This document shows, in pieces, positions 43,317-51,798 of a stretch of 64,000 nucleotides of DNA. Within the stretch, counting starts at the first letter, position 1. Every line of letters begins with the position of its first letter. The stretch is from contig NZ_BMFT01000002.1 in assembly GCF_014639155.1 (NCBI RefSeq), forward strand, positions 186,001-250,000. The letters run 5' to 3'. The translations under genes were made by a program, and so were the position numbers. The notes under the pieces are model-generated. The model made no database searches. It saw nothing but the letters and a program-made list of their open reading frames with translations, and was not told where the DNA came from. The DNA comes from Paenibacillus segetis (lineage in GTDB: Bacteria; Bacillota; Bacilli; Paenibacillales; Paenibacillaceae).

Positions 43317-43343
43317 TGTTGAATAAATATATGTTTATCAACA
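43317..43343. promoter_or_regulatory. Putative TetR operator
   Basis: TGTTGA (43317-43322) and TCAACA (43338-43343) form an inverted repeat around an AT-rich core. The internal motif TGATAAACAT (read on the minus strand here) recurs in plus orientation at 43423-43432, near the SDR ribosome site, giving a likely second site. Confidence 0.6.
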
Positions 43344-43476
43344 TTTAGTATAGCATTTGCTTATTGATACACAAATTTCAAAGGATTACACTAAAAACGT
43401 ACAAATAATTAACCTGTTATTGTGATAAACATCATTTCATTTTTCGATAATAAATAAATCAAAGGAGACTAAGAAA

Positions 43477-44238
43477 ATGAAACTACAAAACAAAGTTGCA
43501 GTTGTAACAGGGGCCGCATCAGGCATGGGGAAATCTATTGCAGAATTGTATGCTAAAGAGGGTGCGAAAGTCATTGTAGCTGATCTTAATATAGAAGGTG
43601 CAGAAGTAGTTGCCCAAGAAATTATTAGCAATGGCGGAGTAGCAAAAGCAATTCAAGTAAATGTTGCAAAATTAGAAGATATCGAAAATATGATTGATAC
43701 AGCAGTAAGCGAATATGGAACTTTAGATATTCTCGTTAATAATGCCGGTATTATGGATGGTTTTGAACCAGTTGGCGATATCAATGATGAAAGATGGGAT
43801 CTAATATTTGATATTAATACCAAAAGTGTCATGCGTGCTATTCGTAAAGCACTACCCATCTTCTTGGAAAAAGGAGCAGGTGTTATCGTGAATACCGCTT
43901 CTACTGGCGGATTGAACGGGGCACATGCAGGTGCTACATATACTGCATCCAAACATGCCGTTGTTGGTTTGACGAAAAATACAGGATTTATGTATGCAAG
44001 TAAAGGGATTCGTTGTAATGCAATCGCACCTGGTGCTACAATGACTAATATTGGAGCATCTATGAAAAATATAAATGAATTCGGCATGAGCCGTACTCAA
44101 TTATCACAAGCCGTGATCCCTCGTGCGGGTTCACCAGAAGAAATTGCTAAGGTTGCTTTATTCTTAGCTTCAGATGATTCCAGCTTTGTAAATGGAACAG
44201 TTATAACTGCGGATGCTGGTTGGACTTCTGCATTTTAA
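43477..44238 (+). CDS. Classical short-chain dehydrogenase/reductase
   Basis: 253 residues with the cofactor motif TGAASGMG (11-18), NNAG, and catalytic Ser142, Tyr155, Lys159 (YTASK). Asp36 after the second strand (VADLN) suggests NAD rather than NADP. Substrate unknown. Divergent from tetR with operator-like repeats between; a strong terminator follows. Confidence 0.92.
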   Translation: MKLQNKVAVVTGAASGMGKSIAELYAKEGAKVIVADLNIEGAEVVAQEIISNGGVAKAIQVNVAKLEDIENMIDTAVSEYGTLDILVNNAGIMDGFEPVGDINDERWDLIFDINTKSVMRAIRKALPIFLEKGAGVIVNTASTGGLNGAHAGATYTASKHAVVGLTKNTGFMYASKGIRCNAIAPGATMTNIGASMKNINEFGMSRTQLSQAVIPRAGSPEEIAKVALFLASDDSSFVNGTVITADAGWTSAF

Positions 44239-44253
44239 TTCATTTTATTATAG

Positions 44254-44287
44254 AACTCCGTTAGAGCTAGATCTAACGGAGTTTTTT
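44254..44287 (+). terminator. Intrinsic terminator
   Basis: AACTCCGTTAGA / TCTAACGGAGTT, 12-bp perfect stem, then TTTTTATA. Confidence 0.93.
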
Positions 44288-44356
44288 ATACAGTAAAAAC
44301 GGAAGAGCGGGTTAGACAAACAATTATAATAGGAATAATATAAGCTTTGAAGGTTA

Positions 44357-44507
44357 CATACAAACAGGAGCCTGTGCAAGGCCTCATTTAATACAACGCT
44401 TCTTGAGCAGGCCAAGCATTTCTTACCCAACGATTTCGAGTTTACCTTGGCAGATTTATCGCAGATTCCGTTGTAAAATCAGCTTGCAGATCTTATAGCA
44501 GCTTATT
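44357..44507 (+). pseudogene. NADPH-dependent FMN reductase, N-terminal relic
   Basis: One frame reads RSLCKASFNTTLLEQAKHFL and then PNDFEFTLADLSQIPL, stop, NQLADLIAAY, stop. This follows the N-terminus of flavin reductases (GSLRKxSFN...DLSxLPLYNQD). The Tyr of PLYNQ is a TAA stop, and both the start and the C-terminal two thirds are absent. The rest of the 377-base gap (44239-44615) holds only the SDR terminator and the aldo/keto reductase ribosome site. Confidence 0.72.
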
Positions 44508-44615
44508 GAGAATTTCACCGTCAAAGTAAGAAAGTATAAGAAAGAAAATGGAGACGTTTAGAGGAGAAATACCAGATGTAATTATTCTGAATAGTATTAA
44601 AGGAGCAAAGAAAGC

Positions 44616-45590
44616 ATGAGATATGTTCGTCTCGGAAATAGTGGATTAGAGGTATCGGCATTAGGACTTGGAACCAATGCATTTGGCAAACGGGCTGATC
44701 AGGACACATCTACAAAGATCATACATTATGCCTTGGATCACGGGATTAACTTTATAGATACGGCTAATATTTATGCGGGCTCCGAGTCGGAGAGAATTAT
44801 TGGACAAGCTTTGGACGGAAGACGAGATCAAGTTGTATTAGCGACAAAGGCAGGTTTAGTGAAGGGCAATGGTCCAAATGAGCGAGGTTCTTCGCGCTAT
44901 CATTTGCAACAGGAGCTAGACAACAGTCTTAGACGCCTAAAGACAGAATATATAGACTTGTATCAAATTCATACCTTTGACCCGTATACTCCGCTGGAAG
45001 AAACATTGCGTACCTTGGATGATATGGTTAGTTCAGGTAAGGTTCGTTATATTGGGGCATCTAATTATGCGGCATGGGAGTTAATGAAGGCACTGGGGAT
45101 TAGCGAACGCAAAGGGTATGTGCCATATGCTTCTACTCAAGTCAGTTATTCTCTCGCAGATCGAACGCCTGAAGCGGAGCTAGTTCCATTTTGCTTAGAT
45201 CAGGGTGTAGGCATTATTCCCTATTTCCCGCTAGCAGGTGGTATTCTAAGTGGAAAATATACTTCAATAGACCAAGCACCTCCAAGTTCAAGAGCGGTTA
45301 CTGACCCAAGCTTTAACAGATTTATCAATGAGAGAACGATAGCACTAGGGAAAAATGTAAGTAAGCTAGCGGCAGAGCATGGCTATACGCCTAGTGGGAT
45401 TTCGATTGCCTGGCTTATGGATCGTCCTGCTGTCTCGACAGTGATCGTGGGTGCTACACGTGTCGAACAATTAGAGGCTAATCTAGAGAGTGTTGATATA
45501 CATCTCAATTCCGAAGTAACGAAACAGTTGGATGAAATAAGCGATTCATTTCGCTATAGTGAGCCATTCGCTGTTTACCGTCTAACCTAA
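44616..45590 (+). CDS. Aldo/keto reductase (YajO/YqkF-like)
   Basis: 324 residues with tetrad Asp48, Tyr53, Lys78 and His119 (FIDTANIYAGSE, ATKAG, DLYQIHTFD) and the cofactor segment STVIVGATRVEQLEANL. AAGGAG upstream. NADPH-dependent carbonyl reduction; substrate unknown. Single gene. Confidence 0.93.
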   Translation: MRYVRLGNSGLEVSALGLGTNAFGKRADQDTSTKIIHYALDHGINFIDTANIYAGSESERIIGQALDGRRDQVVLATKAGLVKGNGPNERGSSRYHLQQELDNSLRRLKTEYIDLYQIHTFDPYTPLEETLRTLDDMVSSGKVRYIGASNYAAWELMKALGISERKGYVPYASTQVSYSLADRTPEAELVPFCLDQGVGIIPYFPLAGGILSGKYTSIDQAPPSSRAVTDPSFNRFINERTIALGKNVSKLAAEHGYTPSGISIAWLMDRPAVSTVIVGATRVEQLEANLESVDIHLNSEVTKQLDEISDSFRYSEPFAVYRLT

Positions 45591-45739
45591 CTTGATTTAG
45601 AATTCAGTCATTTCACTTATAGCGGGGAGGGCCATTATGGCAAAGTTTAAGATAAGCTCTATGCAAGGTCTACACTATGAACAACGGCGGTTGTTTGTAT
45701 AGAGCGAAGAAATAAAGTTACCGCCTTCCTTTTAGAGGT
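45591..45739 (+). other. Gap with a 21-codon micro-ORF
   Basis: GGGGAGGG precedes an ATG at 45637 that opens a 21-codon frame (MAKFKISSMQGLHYEQRRL...) ending in TAG at 45700-45702. The ribosome site is good, but the peptide is unrecognised and may be the stump of a lost gene. Nothing else is seen before the adjoining MITE-like element. Confidence 0.3.
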
Positions 45740-45888
45740 TGTTCAAAAAGCCATCTATTGATCACGAAGCATATCAAGATGTAAGTTCGACATCGAATCT
45801 TGAATTGAGCCGGGTCCGGCATATGCTTACGTAGTATGTTTCCTATGGAAACATTTCAGGTGCTCACGTAGGTTTTGCTTTTTGAACA
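45740..45888. mobile_element. MITE-like element with IS-type terminal inverted repeats
   Basis: TGTTCAAAAAGC (45740-45751) and GCTTTTTGAACA (45877-45888) are perfect 12-bp terminal inverted repeats bounding about 149 bp with no coding capacity. GGTTGTTCAAAAAG ends are common for IS1182/IS4-like elements in Bacillales (from memory). The interior carries CCGGGTCCGG and TTTCCTATGGAAA dyads. Target-site duplication is not obvious. Confidence 0.7.
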
Positions 45889-45971
45889 CACATTTGTAGG
45901 ATGATCGTTGTTTGTAAAATAGACTTTGCTACCTTAAAAAACTTCAATTATTTTTAAGGAGTAGAGGGCTT

Positions 45972-46238
45972 ATGAAATATGTAAATGCTGATCTTATTTT
46001 TCCAGAAGAGCTACTACAGGAAATACAGAAATACGTTCATGGTGGCCTCGTGTATATCCCTAAACGTGAAGAATCACGTAAGAAATGGGGCGAAAATTCA
46101 GGCGGCAGGAGCTATCTGAATCATAGAAACCATGAGATCCGCGAGAAGTTTGCCGCCGGGATGACGATTGATCAACTTTCAGGTCAATTTTGTCTTTCCT
46201 TCGATAGTATTAAGAAGATTGTTTATGTTAAAAAGTAG
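45972..46238 (+). CDS. CD3324 family small protein
   Basis: 88 residues, AAGGAG upstream. Reads KYVNADLIFPEELLQEIQKY, GGLVYIPKREE, RKKWGENSGGRSYL and SFDSIKKIVYVKK, the pattern of the CD3324 family of Firmicutes, which has a C-terminal Mor-like helix-turn-helix. Possibly a small DNA-binding protein; role unknown. Its last 60 bases plus terminator are duplicated at 49932-50034. Confidence 0.85.
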   Translation: MKYVNADLIFPEELLQEIQKYVHGGLVYIPKREESRKKWGENSGGRSYLNHRNHEIREKFAAGMTIDQLSGQFCLSFDSIKKIVYVKK

Positions 46239-46282
46239 ACGATGCAAGGTCACATTGGACGAAATTCTGATGTGGCCTTTTT
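46178..46282 (+). repeat. Direct repeat, copy 1 (CD3324 3' end plus terminator)
   Basis: TTCAGGTCAATTTTGTCTTT onwards to the terminator AAGGTCACAT / ATGTGGCCTT + T-run (46246-46282). Copy 2 lies at 49932-50034 in the same orientation, about 3.75 kb away, with nearly nine identities in ten. Confidence 0.9.
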
Positions 46283-46417
46283 GTAATGGGGCATTACTGA
46301 TCAAAGGCGATCCCGTTCAGAACGAAAGTAAGAATATTCAAAATATTACATTGTGATAAACTTGCGATGATGATGGCGTGCTACTTTGGGGAGAGATCTG
46401 AAAAAGGGAGTGAGTTG

Positions 46418-47593
46418 ATGAGAATTGCTGTTTTTTCAGACACGTTTGTCCCCCAGGTCAATGGCGTCGCACTTACCTTGAAGCGTTGGACTGACTACCT
46501 TTCCATTCAGGGGGTTGAATGCAAGTTGTTCGTACCCACGGAACCGGAGCCTGTCTATGAGGATCTAGTGTGCCGGCTTGCCAGTATCCCCTTTTGGGCT
46601 TATCCAGAATATCGATTCGTTATTCCAAACTTGCTGCGTATACGTCATGAACTTACTCAGTTCAAACCCGATATTGTTCATATTGCCACCCCATTTAATG
46701 TAGGTCTTGCCGGTTTGTATGCCGCTCAAAAGCTTCATGTCCCCATAGTTGCCTCGTATCATACTCATTTCGACCAGTATCTCGAGTCTTATTGGTTTCC
46801 GTTCGCACATTCCTGGTACTGGTCATATATGAAATGGTTTCACCGAAACTGCCGCGCTATATTTGCTCCTTCGCATGAGACAATTAATCTATTGCAATCC
46901 AAGGGATTGAGTGATCTTGAACTATGGTCGAGAGGGGTTGACTGTGACAGGTTCACGCCCAGTAAGCGTTCCGACTGTGTTCGCGAACTTTATGGGATCA
47001 AGGAGCGATATCTGCTGCTATTCGTCGGTCGACTGGCGCCTGAGAAGGACCTGGATGTCTTGCTTCAATTGATGCATCGGTTACCGGACCGCATTCGTGG
47101 TCAAGTGCATTGGCTTGTCGTTGGTGATGGTCCGATGATGGAACTAGGCCGCAGAGAAGCTCCGCAGAATGTCACCTTTACCGGCTACCGGAGCGGGGAA
47201 GAACTTGCCGTATTGTATGCAACCTCCGATTTATTTGTATTTCCCTCCTCCACGGAAACCTTCGGTAACGTCGTGCTGGAGGCAGCGGCTTCCGGTCTGC
47301 CTGCTGTAGTAGCCGACAGAGGAGGCGTGACCGAGATTGTCCAGCATGGAAAAACCGGCTTACACGCTCAAGCGGGAAATGTTGAGAGCTTTCTTGCGGC
47401 TCTGGTCGACTGGTTCGACGCACCTGACAAATGGCAACTGTTTCGTATGGAGGCGAGGGAACATGCGCAATCCCGCACTTGGGAAAAAGCAATGGAGTCG
47501 ATTTACACTCGCTGTCAGCAGATTGCAAAAGCAGAGCAACCATCGGAGGTAGTTGGAAGTGGACGTATTCAGGGAGAAGGTGAGTCCGCTTGA
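46418..47593 (+). CDS. GT4-family glycosyltransferase
   Basis: 391 residues from ATG 46418 (AAAGGGAGTGAG upstream). Two Rossmann halves: RIAVFSDTFVPQVNGVALTL at the N-terminus and, in the C-terminal half, LLFVGRLAPEKDLDVLL plus the E-x7-E nucleotide-sugar signature FPSSTETFGNVVLEAAASG. It resembles lipid mannosyl/glucosyltransferases (MgtA-like). The next gene makes UDP-glucuronate, so a glucuronosyl or hexosyl glycolipid is a plausible product. Overlaps that gene by 4 bases (TTGA). Confidence 0.9.
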   Translation: MRIAVFSDTFVPQVNGVALTLKRWTDYLSIQGVECKLFVPTEPEPVYEDLVCRLASIPFWAYPEYRFVIPNLLRIRHELTQFKPDIVHIATPFNVGLAGLYAAQKLHVPIVASYHTHFDQYLESYWFPFAHSWYWSYMKWFHRNCRAIFAPSHETINLLQSKGLSDLELWSRGVDCDRFTPSKRSDCVRELYGIKERYLLLFVGRLAPEKDLDVLLQLMHRLPDRIRGQVHWLVVGDGPMMELGRREAPQNVTFTGYRSGEELAVLYATSDLFVFPSSTETFGNVVLEAAASGLPAVVADRGGVTEIVQHGKTGLHAQAGNVESFLAALVDWFDAPDKWQLFRMEAREHAQSRTWEKAMESIYTRCQQIAKAEQPSEVVGSGRIQGEGESA

Positions 47594-48939
47594 AAATTGC
47601 AGTCATTGGAACGGGATATGTCGGGTTGGTCACCGGGGCATCCTTGGCTCATCTTGGACACCAAGTGGTATGCATAGATGTAGATAAAGATAAAATCATG
47701 CTGCTACAATCCGGTGGTATGCCGATTTGGGAACCGGGGCTTGAGGACATGATCCGTGATGCGGAACTTAAGGGAATGCTGGATTACTCAACAGATGCTT
47801 CTGCAGCAGTTTCTGGCAGTGACGCTGTCTTTTTGACAATCGGCACCCCTTCATCAGAATCCGGCGAAGCGGATCTATCCGCCCTATGGTCAGCCGTACA
47901 TTCGATTGCACCCATGTTACCTGATAATGGACTCTTAATTATCAAAAGTACAGTGCCCTCTGGAACATGCGAACAAATTGAGTCTTATCTGCGCAAACGA
48001 CTCCCCTTTTCGTCTCGAATTGCTGTTGCACATAATCCCGAGTTTTTGCGGCAAGGTTCTGCTGTCCGGGATTTTCTTGCTCCGGATCGATTGGTTTTCG
48101 GGGCTTCCAGCCCGGAAGCGTATAATCGACTGGAAGAAATCTATGCACCAATTAAATCGCCTAAGATAAGGTGTGGACTAAGTGAAGCAGAGTTGATTAA
48201 ATGTGCTTCCAACGCCTTTTTAGCCATGAAAATATCTTACGCCAATATGATGTCTGATTTATGTGATGCACTTGGGGTTTCGATAGATGCCGTTGTGGAA
48301 GGGATGGGCCTTGACCGCCGGATCGGTTCCGAGTTTCTGAGCGCCGGGGCTGGATATGGCGGCTCTTGCTTCCCCAAGGACCTTCACGCGTTAATCGCGT
48401 TAGCATCGCGAGAGCATTTGGACATGGAATTGCTGAAGGCAACCGAATCAATTAATAGGCAGCGTATCCAGATTATCATCCAAAAGCTAGAAACCGCACT
48501 CGGATCTTTGGAGGATAAGACGGTTACGGTATACGGATTGACCTTTAAGCCGAATACCGATGATATACGTGAGTCACCCGCGCTCAGGATTTGTTCGATG
48601 TTGCAAGAAGTAGGGGCGCGTATCATGGTATATGACCCGGTTGTCACATGCTTGCCAGAACTGCAGGTTGATCTTACCGTGGATATGTATGCGGCAGCAA
48701 CCGGGAGTGATTGCGTGGTGATTGTAACGGATTGGGATCAGTTCCGCCACTTGGACTGGGGCAGATTGAGGCAGGTGATGAGATCGTCGTACGTTCTAGA
48801 TGCTAGAAATATGCTAGACACTGCGGAGATGGCTGTAAACTGTGAACGATATGGCCTACACTATATGTCCATGGGCCGTCCATCCATAACACCGGATTGT
48901 CCCATTAACAATAGAGCTGAAATGACGATAATGACCTAA
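47590..48939 (+). CDS. ugd: UDP-glucose 6-dehydrogenase
   Basis: 449 residues from TTG 47590. NAD motif GTGYVG (7-12), HNPEFLRQGSAVRDF, SNAFLAMKISYAN, catalytic Cys260 in GYGGSCFPKD and the C-terminal YGLTFKPNTDDIRESPA are the hallmark motifs. Converts UDP-glucose to UDP-glucuronate with two NAD+. The TTGA overlap couples its translation to the glycosyltransferase, supporting a shared pathway for a glucuronate-containing surface or lipid glycan. Confidence 0.95.
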   Translation: MKIAVIGTGYVGLVTGASLAHLGHQVVCIDVDKDKIMLLQSGGMPIWEPGLEDMIRDAELKGMLDYSTDASAAVSGSDAVFLTIGTPSSESGEADLSALWSAVHSIAPMLPDNGLLIIKSTVPSGTCEQIESYLRKRLPFSSRIAVAHNPEFLRQGSAVRDFLAPDRLVFGASSPEAYNRLEEIYAPIKSPKIRCGLSEAELIKCASNAFLAMKISYANMMSDLCDALGVSIDAVVEGMGLDRRIGSEFLSAGAGYGGSCFPKDLHALIALASREHLDMELLKATESINRQRIQIIIQKLETALGSLEDKTVTVYGLTFKPNTDDIRESPALRICSMLQEVGARIMVYDPVVTCLPELQVDLTVDMYAAATGSDCVVIVTDWDQFRHLDWGRLRQVMRSSYVLDARNMLDTAEMAVNCERYGLHYMSMGRPSITPDCPINNRAEMTIMT

Positions 48940-48962
48940 ATTTCTGTGATGAGGTGATTGAT

Positions 48963-49931
48963 ATGGATACCGCAAGCCATCTTCTTCTTGGTGTCACTTT
49001 AGGCGGACTGGCAATGGCTTTATCCGATCCTGCCATCGGAAACCATTCGCCAATTGTGTATGGATTATTTGCGGCGACTATCGTCGGCTCGAATGCTCCC
49101 GATTTCGATTCCGTCATTCGGATACGCGGATATGAGTCATACCTATTGCATCATCGGGGATTCAGCCATTCATTGCCGATGCTAGTGGGTTGGCCAGTTT
49201 TACTTACCCCGTTGCTTTCATATCTTTTTCATGCCTGGGATTATATGCTTCTGCTGTTCCTCTGGACATTGGCTGGTGTCATGCTTCATGTGTTCCTAGA
49301 TTTCTTCAATGCGTATGGCGTTCAATGTTTCCGGCCGCTCTCGAGGAAATGGTGTCATGGTGATACTCTCCCCATATTTGACCCGGTCATTTTCGGACTT
49401 CATTTAGTGGCTTTGTTGTTATGGCTGTTTGGCGTCATGACAGCACAGGTTGTATTCCCTCTTTTATTCGTTCTAACTTTCCTCTTTATCGGATACCGCA
49501 TTGTAATTCATCGTTTGATGCTGCATGTTGTTCAAAGGCGTTATGGAGTTGAAGGGTATTCCTTCTTAGTTCCCCAGTGGTTGCCTCACAAATGGGGATA
49601 CGTTCATGAAACCGATCAAACTTATATTGCCGGTTCGATCCGCGGCACCCTTCTAGTAGAAGAAACGATATTCCAAAAGGGTGAGCAGAACGATGCCGTT
49701 CAAGCGGTCATGGGCAGTGATGGCGTCCGCAGCTTTCTTGCTTTTGCGCATCGTGTGCACATTTCATGTCAAAAGATTCAGAACGGTTACAAGGTAGAAA
49801 TGCGGGATGTCCGTTTTCGGCACGGTGAAAAATTACCTTTCGGTATAGATATAACCTTGGATGACCATTTGCAGGTGACCGGAAACTCCTTAGGATGGAA
49901 AAAGAAACTGTGGGAACCTCCATTTTCCTAA
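48963..49931 (+). CDS. YdjM-type membrane-bound metal-dependent hydrolase
   Basis: 322 residues from ATG 48963 (GAGGTGA upstream). The N-terminal half carries the family motifs DTASHLLLG, GSNAPDFDSV, HRGFSHS and HVFLDFFNAYG, with histidines and aspartates expected to bind metal, within several membrane helices (PF04307). The C-terminal part is a soluble beta-rich domain. Last gene of the three-gene cassette; its stop codon directly touches direct-repeat copy 2. Confidence 0.9.
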   Translation: MDTASHLLLGVTLGGLAMALSDPAIGNHSPIVYGLFAATIVGSNAPDFDSVIRIRGYESYLLHHRGFSHSLPMLVGWPVLLTPLLSYLFHAWDYMLLLFLWTLAGVMLHVFLDFFNAYGVQCFRPLSRKWCHGDTLPIFDPVIFGLHLVALLLWLFGVMTAQVVFPLLFVLTFLFIGYRIVIHRLMLHVVQRRYGVEGYSFLVPQWLPHKWGYVHETDQTYIAGSIRGTLLVEETIFQKGEQNDAVQAVMGSDGVRSFLAFAHRVHISCQKIQNGYKVEMRDVRFRHGEKLPFGIDITLDDHLQVTGNSLGWKKKLWEPPFS

Positions 49932-50034
49932 TTCAGGTCAATTTTATCTTTCCTTCGATAGTATTAGGAAGATTGTTTATGTTAAAAAGTAGACTGACAA
50001 GGTCACATGGGATGATAATTCTGATGTGGCCTTT
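49932..50034 (+). repeat. Direct repeat, copy 2
   Basis: TTCAGGTCAATTTTATCTTT through the terminator AAGGTCACAT / ATGTGGCCTTTT (49999-50034). The CD3324 reading frame is recognisable but headless. It now serves as terminator of the ugd-ydjM cassette. Confidence 0.9.
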
Positions 50035-50128
50035 TCCTTTTTTGTGCAAAATACATTTTAAAAAGTTTATTATATATGCTTTGCGTGCTGCCACTTTTAT
50101 AATTACATGTACAAGGGGGGAGCAGCAG

Positions 50129-51148
50129 ATGCTTGAATTTTTTCAATATGATACCGATGATAATAGACGTTCTTTGCTTGGTCGAGCGAGAAAAGTTGCT
50201 CTATCGGCATTACAACAGTATGACCTGGAGTGGGAACGTATCCAATTTATCCAACTATCCGACACGATCACCTATAAAATTGAAACAAGTACAGCGGAAA
50301 GTTATTTGCTTCGTATTCACTCGGCACGGTGTAGCAAAGAGGAAATCAGATCCGAACTTGTCTTTCTTCAAGCTTTGAACAAATCGAGTGAGTTAAATGT
50401 ACCCGAAGCGCTGGCAAGCTGTGATGGTTCTTATGTATTGGAGATTACAACAGAGGAAGGGTATATGCGTCCTTATGTCACGATGATGCGTTGGGTAGAG
50501 GGGGAGCATGCAAGCGGGAAGCTTACAGACAGCTGTGCTTATAATGTGGGTGTTATGATGGGAAGACTGCATGATGCGGCAGCGAGTTTTGTTCCATCTT
50601 CTGATTTTGTTCGTCCTGAATGGGGATCTGAAAGTTTTAGTCGCGAATTTACGAAATTAGAACCTTACCACTCACGTTTTCTATCGGACGAAGAATGGAA
50701 GTCATACCAAGCTGCAGCAGAGAAAATATGTTCAGAACTTACTGGAATGGAGCGCAGCAACCAGAACTATGGACTCATCCATGCTGATTTACATACGGGG
50801 AACATTGTATTTAATAATGAACAACCGTATCCGATAGACTTTGGAAGATGTGGTTACGGTTATTATCTCTACGATATGGCGGGTTTGTTACTAGAGCTTT
50901 CTCCAGCGCAACGTGGGATGTTTATCCAAGGCTATGAAAGTGTGCGGGAGCTTGAACCTAACTATGTTAGACATCTGGAATGTTTCTTCATCATGTTCAT
51001 GATCGAGAATTACTGCCATCATGCTCCCGATCCGAGAGAAACCGCCAGTTTAATTGAAGAACAGCCATATGCTGGGGCATACATAAGAGAATATCTAAGG
51101 GGTCATTCATTTCTATTCGAAGTGATTAAACCTGTGAATAATGCATAG
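50129..51148 (+). CDS. Aminoglycoside phosphotransferase-fold kinase (APH family)
   Basis: 339 residues from ATG 50129 (GGGGGGAGC upstream). The kinase core shows Brenner motif HADLHTGN (His218, Asp220) and PIDFGRCGYGYYLYDMA. It resembles the YtmP/HomoSer-kinase-like APH group, which includes small-molecule kinases of spore or cell-wall metabolism as well as resistance enzymes. The substrate is not predictable, and nothing around it suggests antibiotic resistance specifically. Confidence 0.9.
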   Translation: MLEFFQYDTDDNRRSLLGRARKVALSALQQYDLEWERIQFIQLSDTITYKIETSTAESYLLRIHSARCSKEEIRSELVFLQALNKSSELNVPEALASCDGSYVLEITTEEGYMRPYVTMMRWVEGEHASGKLTDSCAYNVGVMMGRLHDAAASFVPSSDFVRPEWGSESFSREFTKLEPYHSRFLSDEEWKSYQAAAEKICSELTGMERSNQNYGLIHADLHTGNIVFNNEQPYPIDFGRCGYGYYLYDMAGLLLELSPAQRGMFIQGYESVRELEPNYVRHLECFFIMFMIENYCHHAPDPRETASLIEEQPYAGAYIREYLRGHSFLFEVIKPVNNA

Positions 51149-51180
51149 ATCAGCTAGTAAGGAAAAGGGAGCTGTTCAAT

Positions 51181-51714
51181 ATGAAAATTGAAGTTAGATT
51201 AACCACTAAAGAAGAAGCATATATAATAAAAAATATGTACCCCCTGTATCTTCATGACCTATCCGGACACTATGGAAACACTCCGAATCGTCATGGAATA
51301 TATGAGGATAGCCAGGATTACGCAACATTGCAAGATCAATATGATGTCCAGAATATTTGGTGGGAGAAGCCAAACTGTCTATATCCCTATTTAATTCTAG
51401 TAGATGATACGCCAGCTGGTTTCGTGTTTATTGCTACACCACCGCACTGTTCGCTGGGCGTTAATTATTTCGTAAATGAATTTTTCCTTTTACAGCCATT
51501 TAGAGGTAATGGGATTGCACAATATGTCGCTACGGAAATATTCGAGAAGTTCAGAGGCAAGTGGGAGTTATTTACGAATCCAGCGGCCAAGAATGTGATT
51601 GGTCAAAAATTTTGGCGTAAGACCGTATCTAATTATACAAAAGGTGATTATGAGGAAGTGTTAGGGCCAACCTTCGATGGTGACAAGTTGATATTCAGAT
51701 TTTGTAATGCCTAA
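51181..51714 (+). CDS. GNAT family N-acetyltransferase
   Basis: 177 residues, AAGGGAG upstream. GNAT core includes LVDDTPAGFVFIATPP, NEFFLLQPFRGNGIAQYVAT and the C-terminal NPAAKNVIGQKFWRKTV. Starts 32 bases after the kinase gene, so possibly co-transcribed. Substrate unknown. Confidence 0.85.
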   Translation: MKIEVRLTTKEEAYIIKNMYPLYLHDLSGHYGNTPNRHGIYEDSQDYATLQDQYDVQNIWWEKPNCLYPYLILVDDTPAGFVFIATPPHCSLGVNYFVNEFFLLQPFRGNGIAQYVATEIFEKFRGKWELFTNPAAKNVIGQKFWRKTVSNYTKGDYEEVLGPTFDGDKLIFRFCNA

Positions 51715-51754
51715 CCCTAGTCCAGAGCATTAGGTCGCATGGGCGCATCCAAAG

Positions 51755-51792
51755 AAAAAAAGGAGTGAAGAACGTTCTTCACTCCTTTTTTT
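51755..51792. terminator. Bidirectional terminator
   Basis: AAAAAAAGGAGTGAAGAA pairs perfectly with TTCTTCACTCCTTTTTTT. It serves both the GNAT gene and the convergent flavin reductase gene. Confidence 0.95.
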
Positions 51793-51798
51793 GTATTC

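Noticed and set aside
50129-51148. Aminoglycoside resistance gene
   Set aside because: The APH fold is clear, but the family includes many housekeeping kinases and no resistance-specific motif or mobile context supports it.
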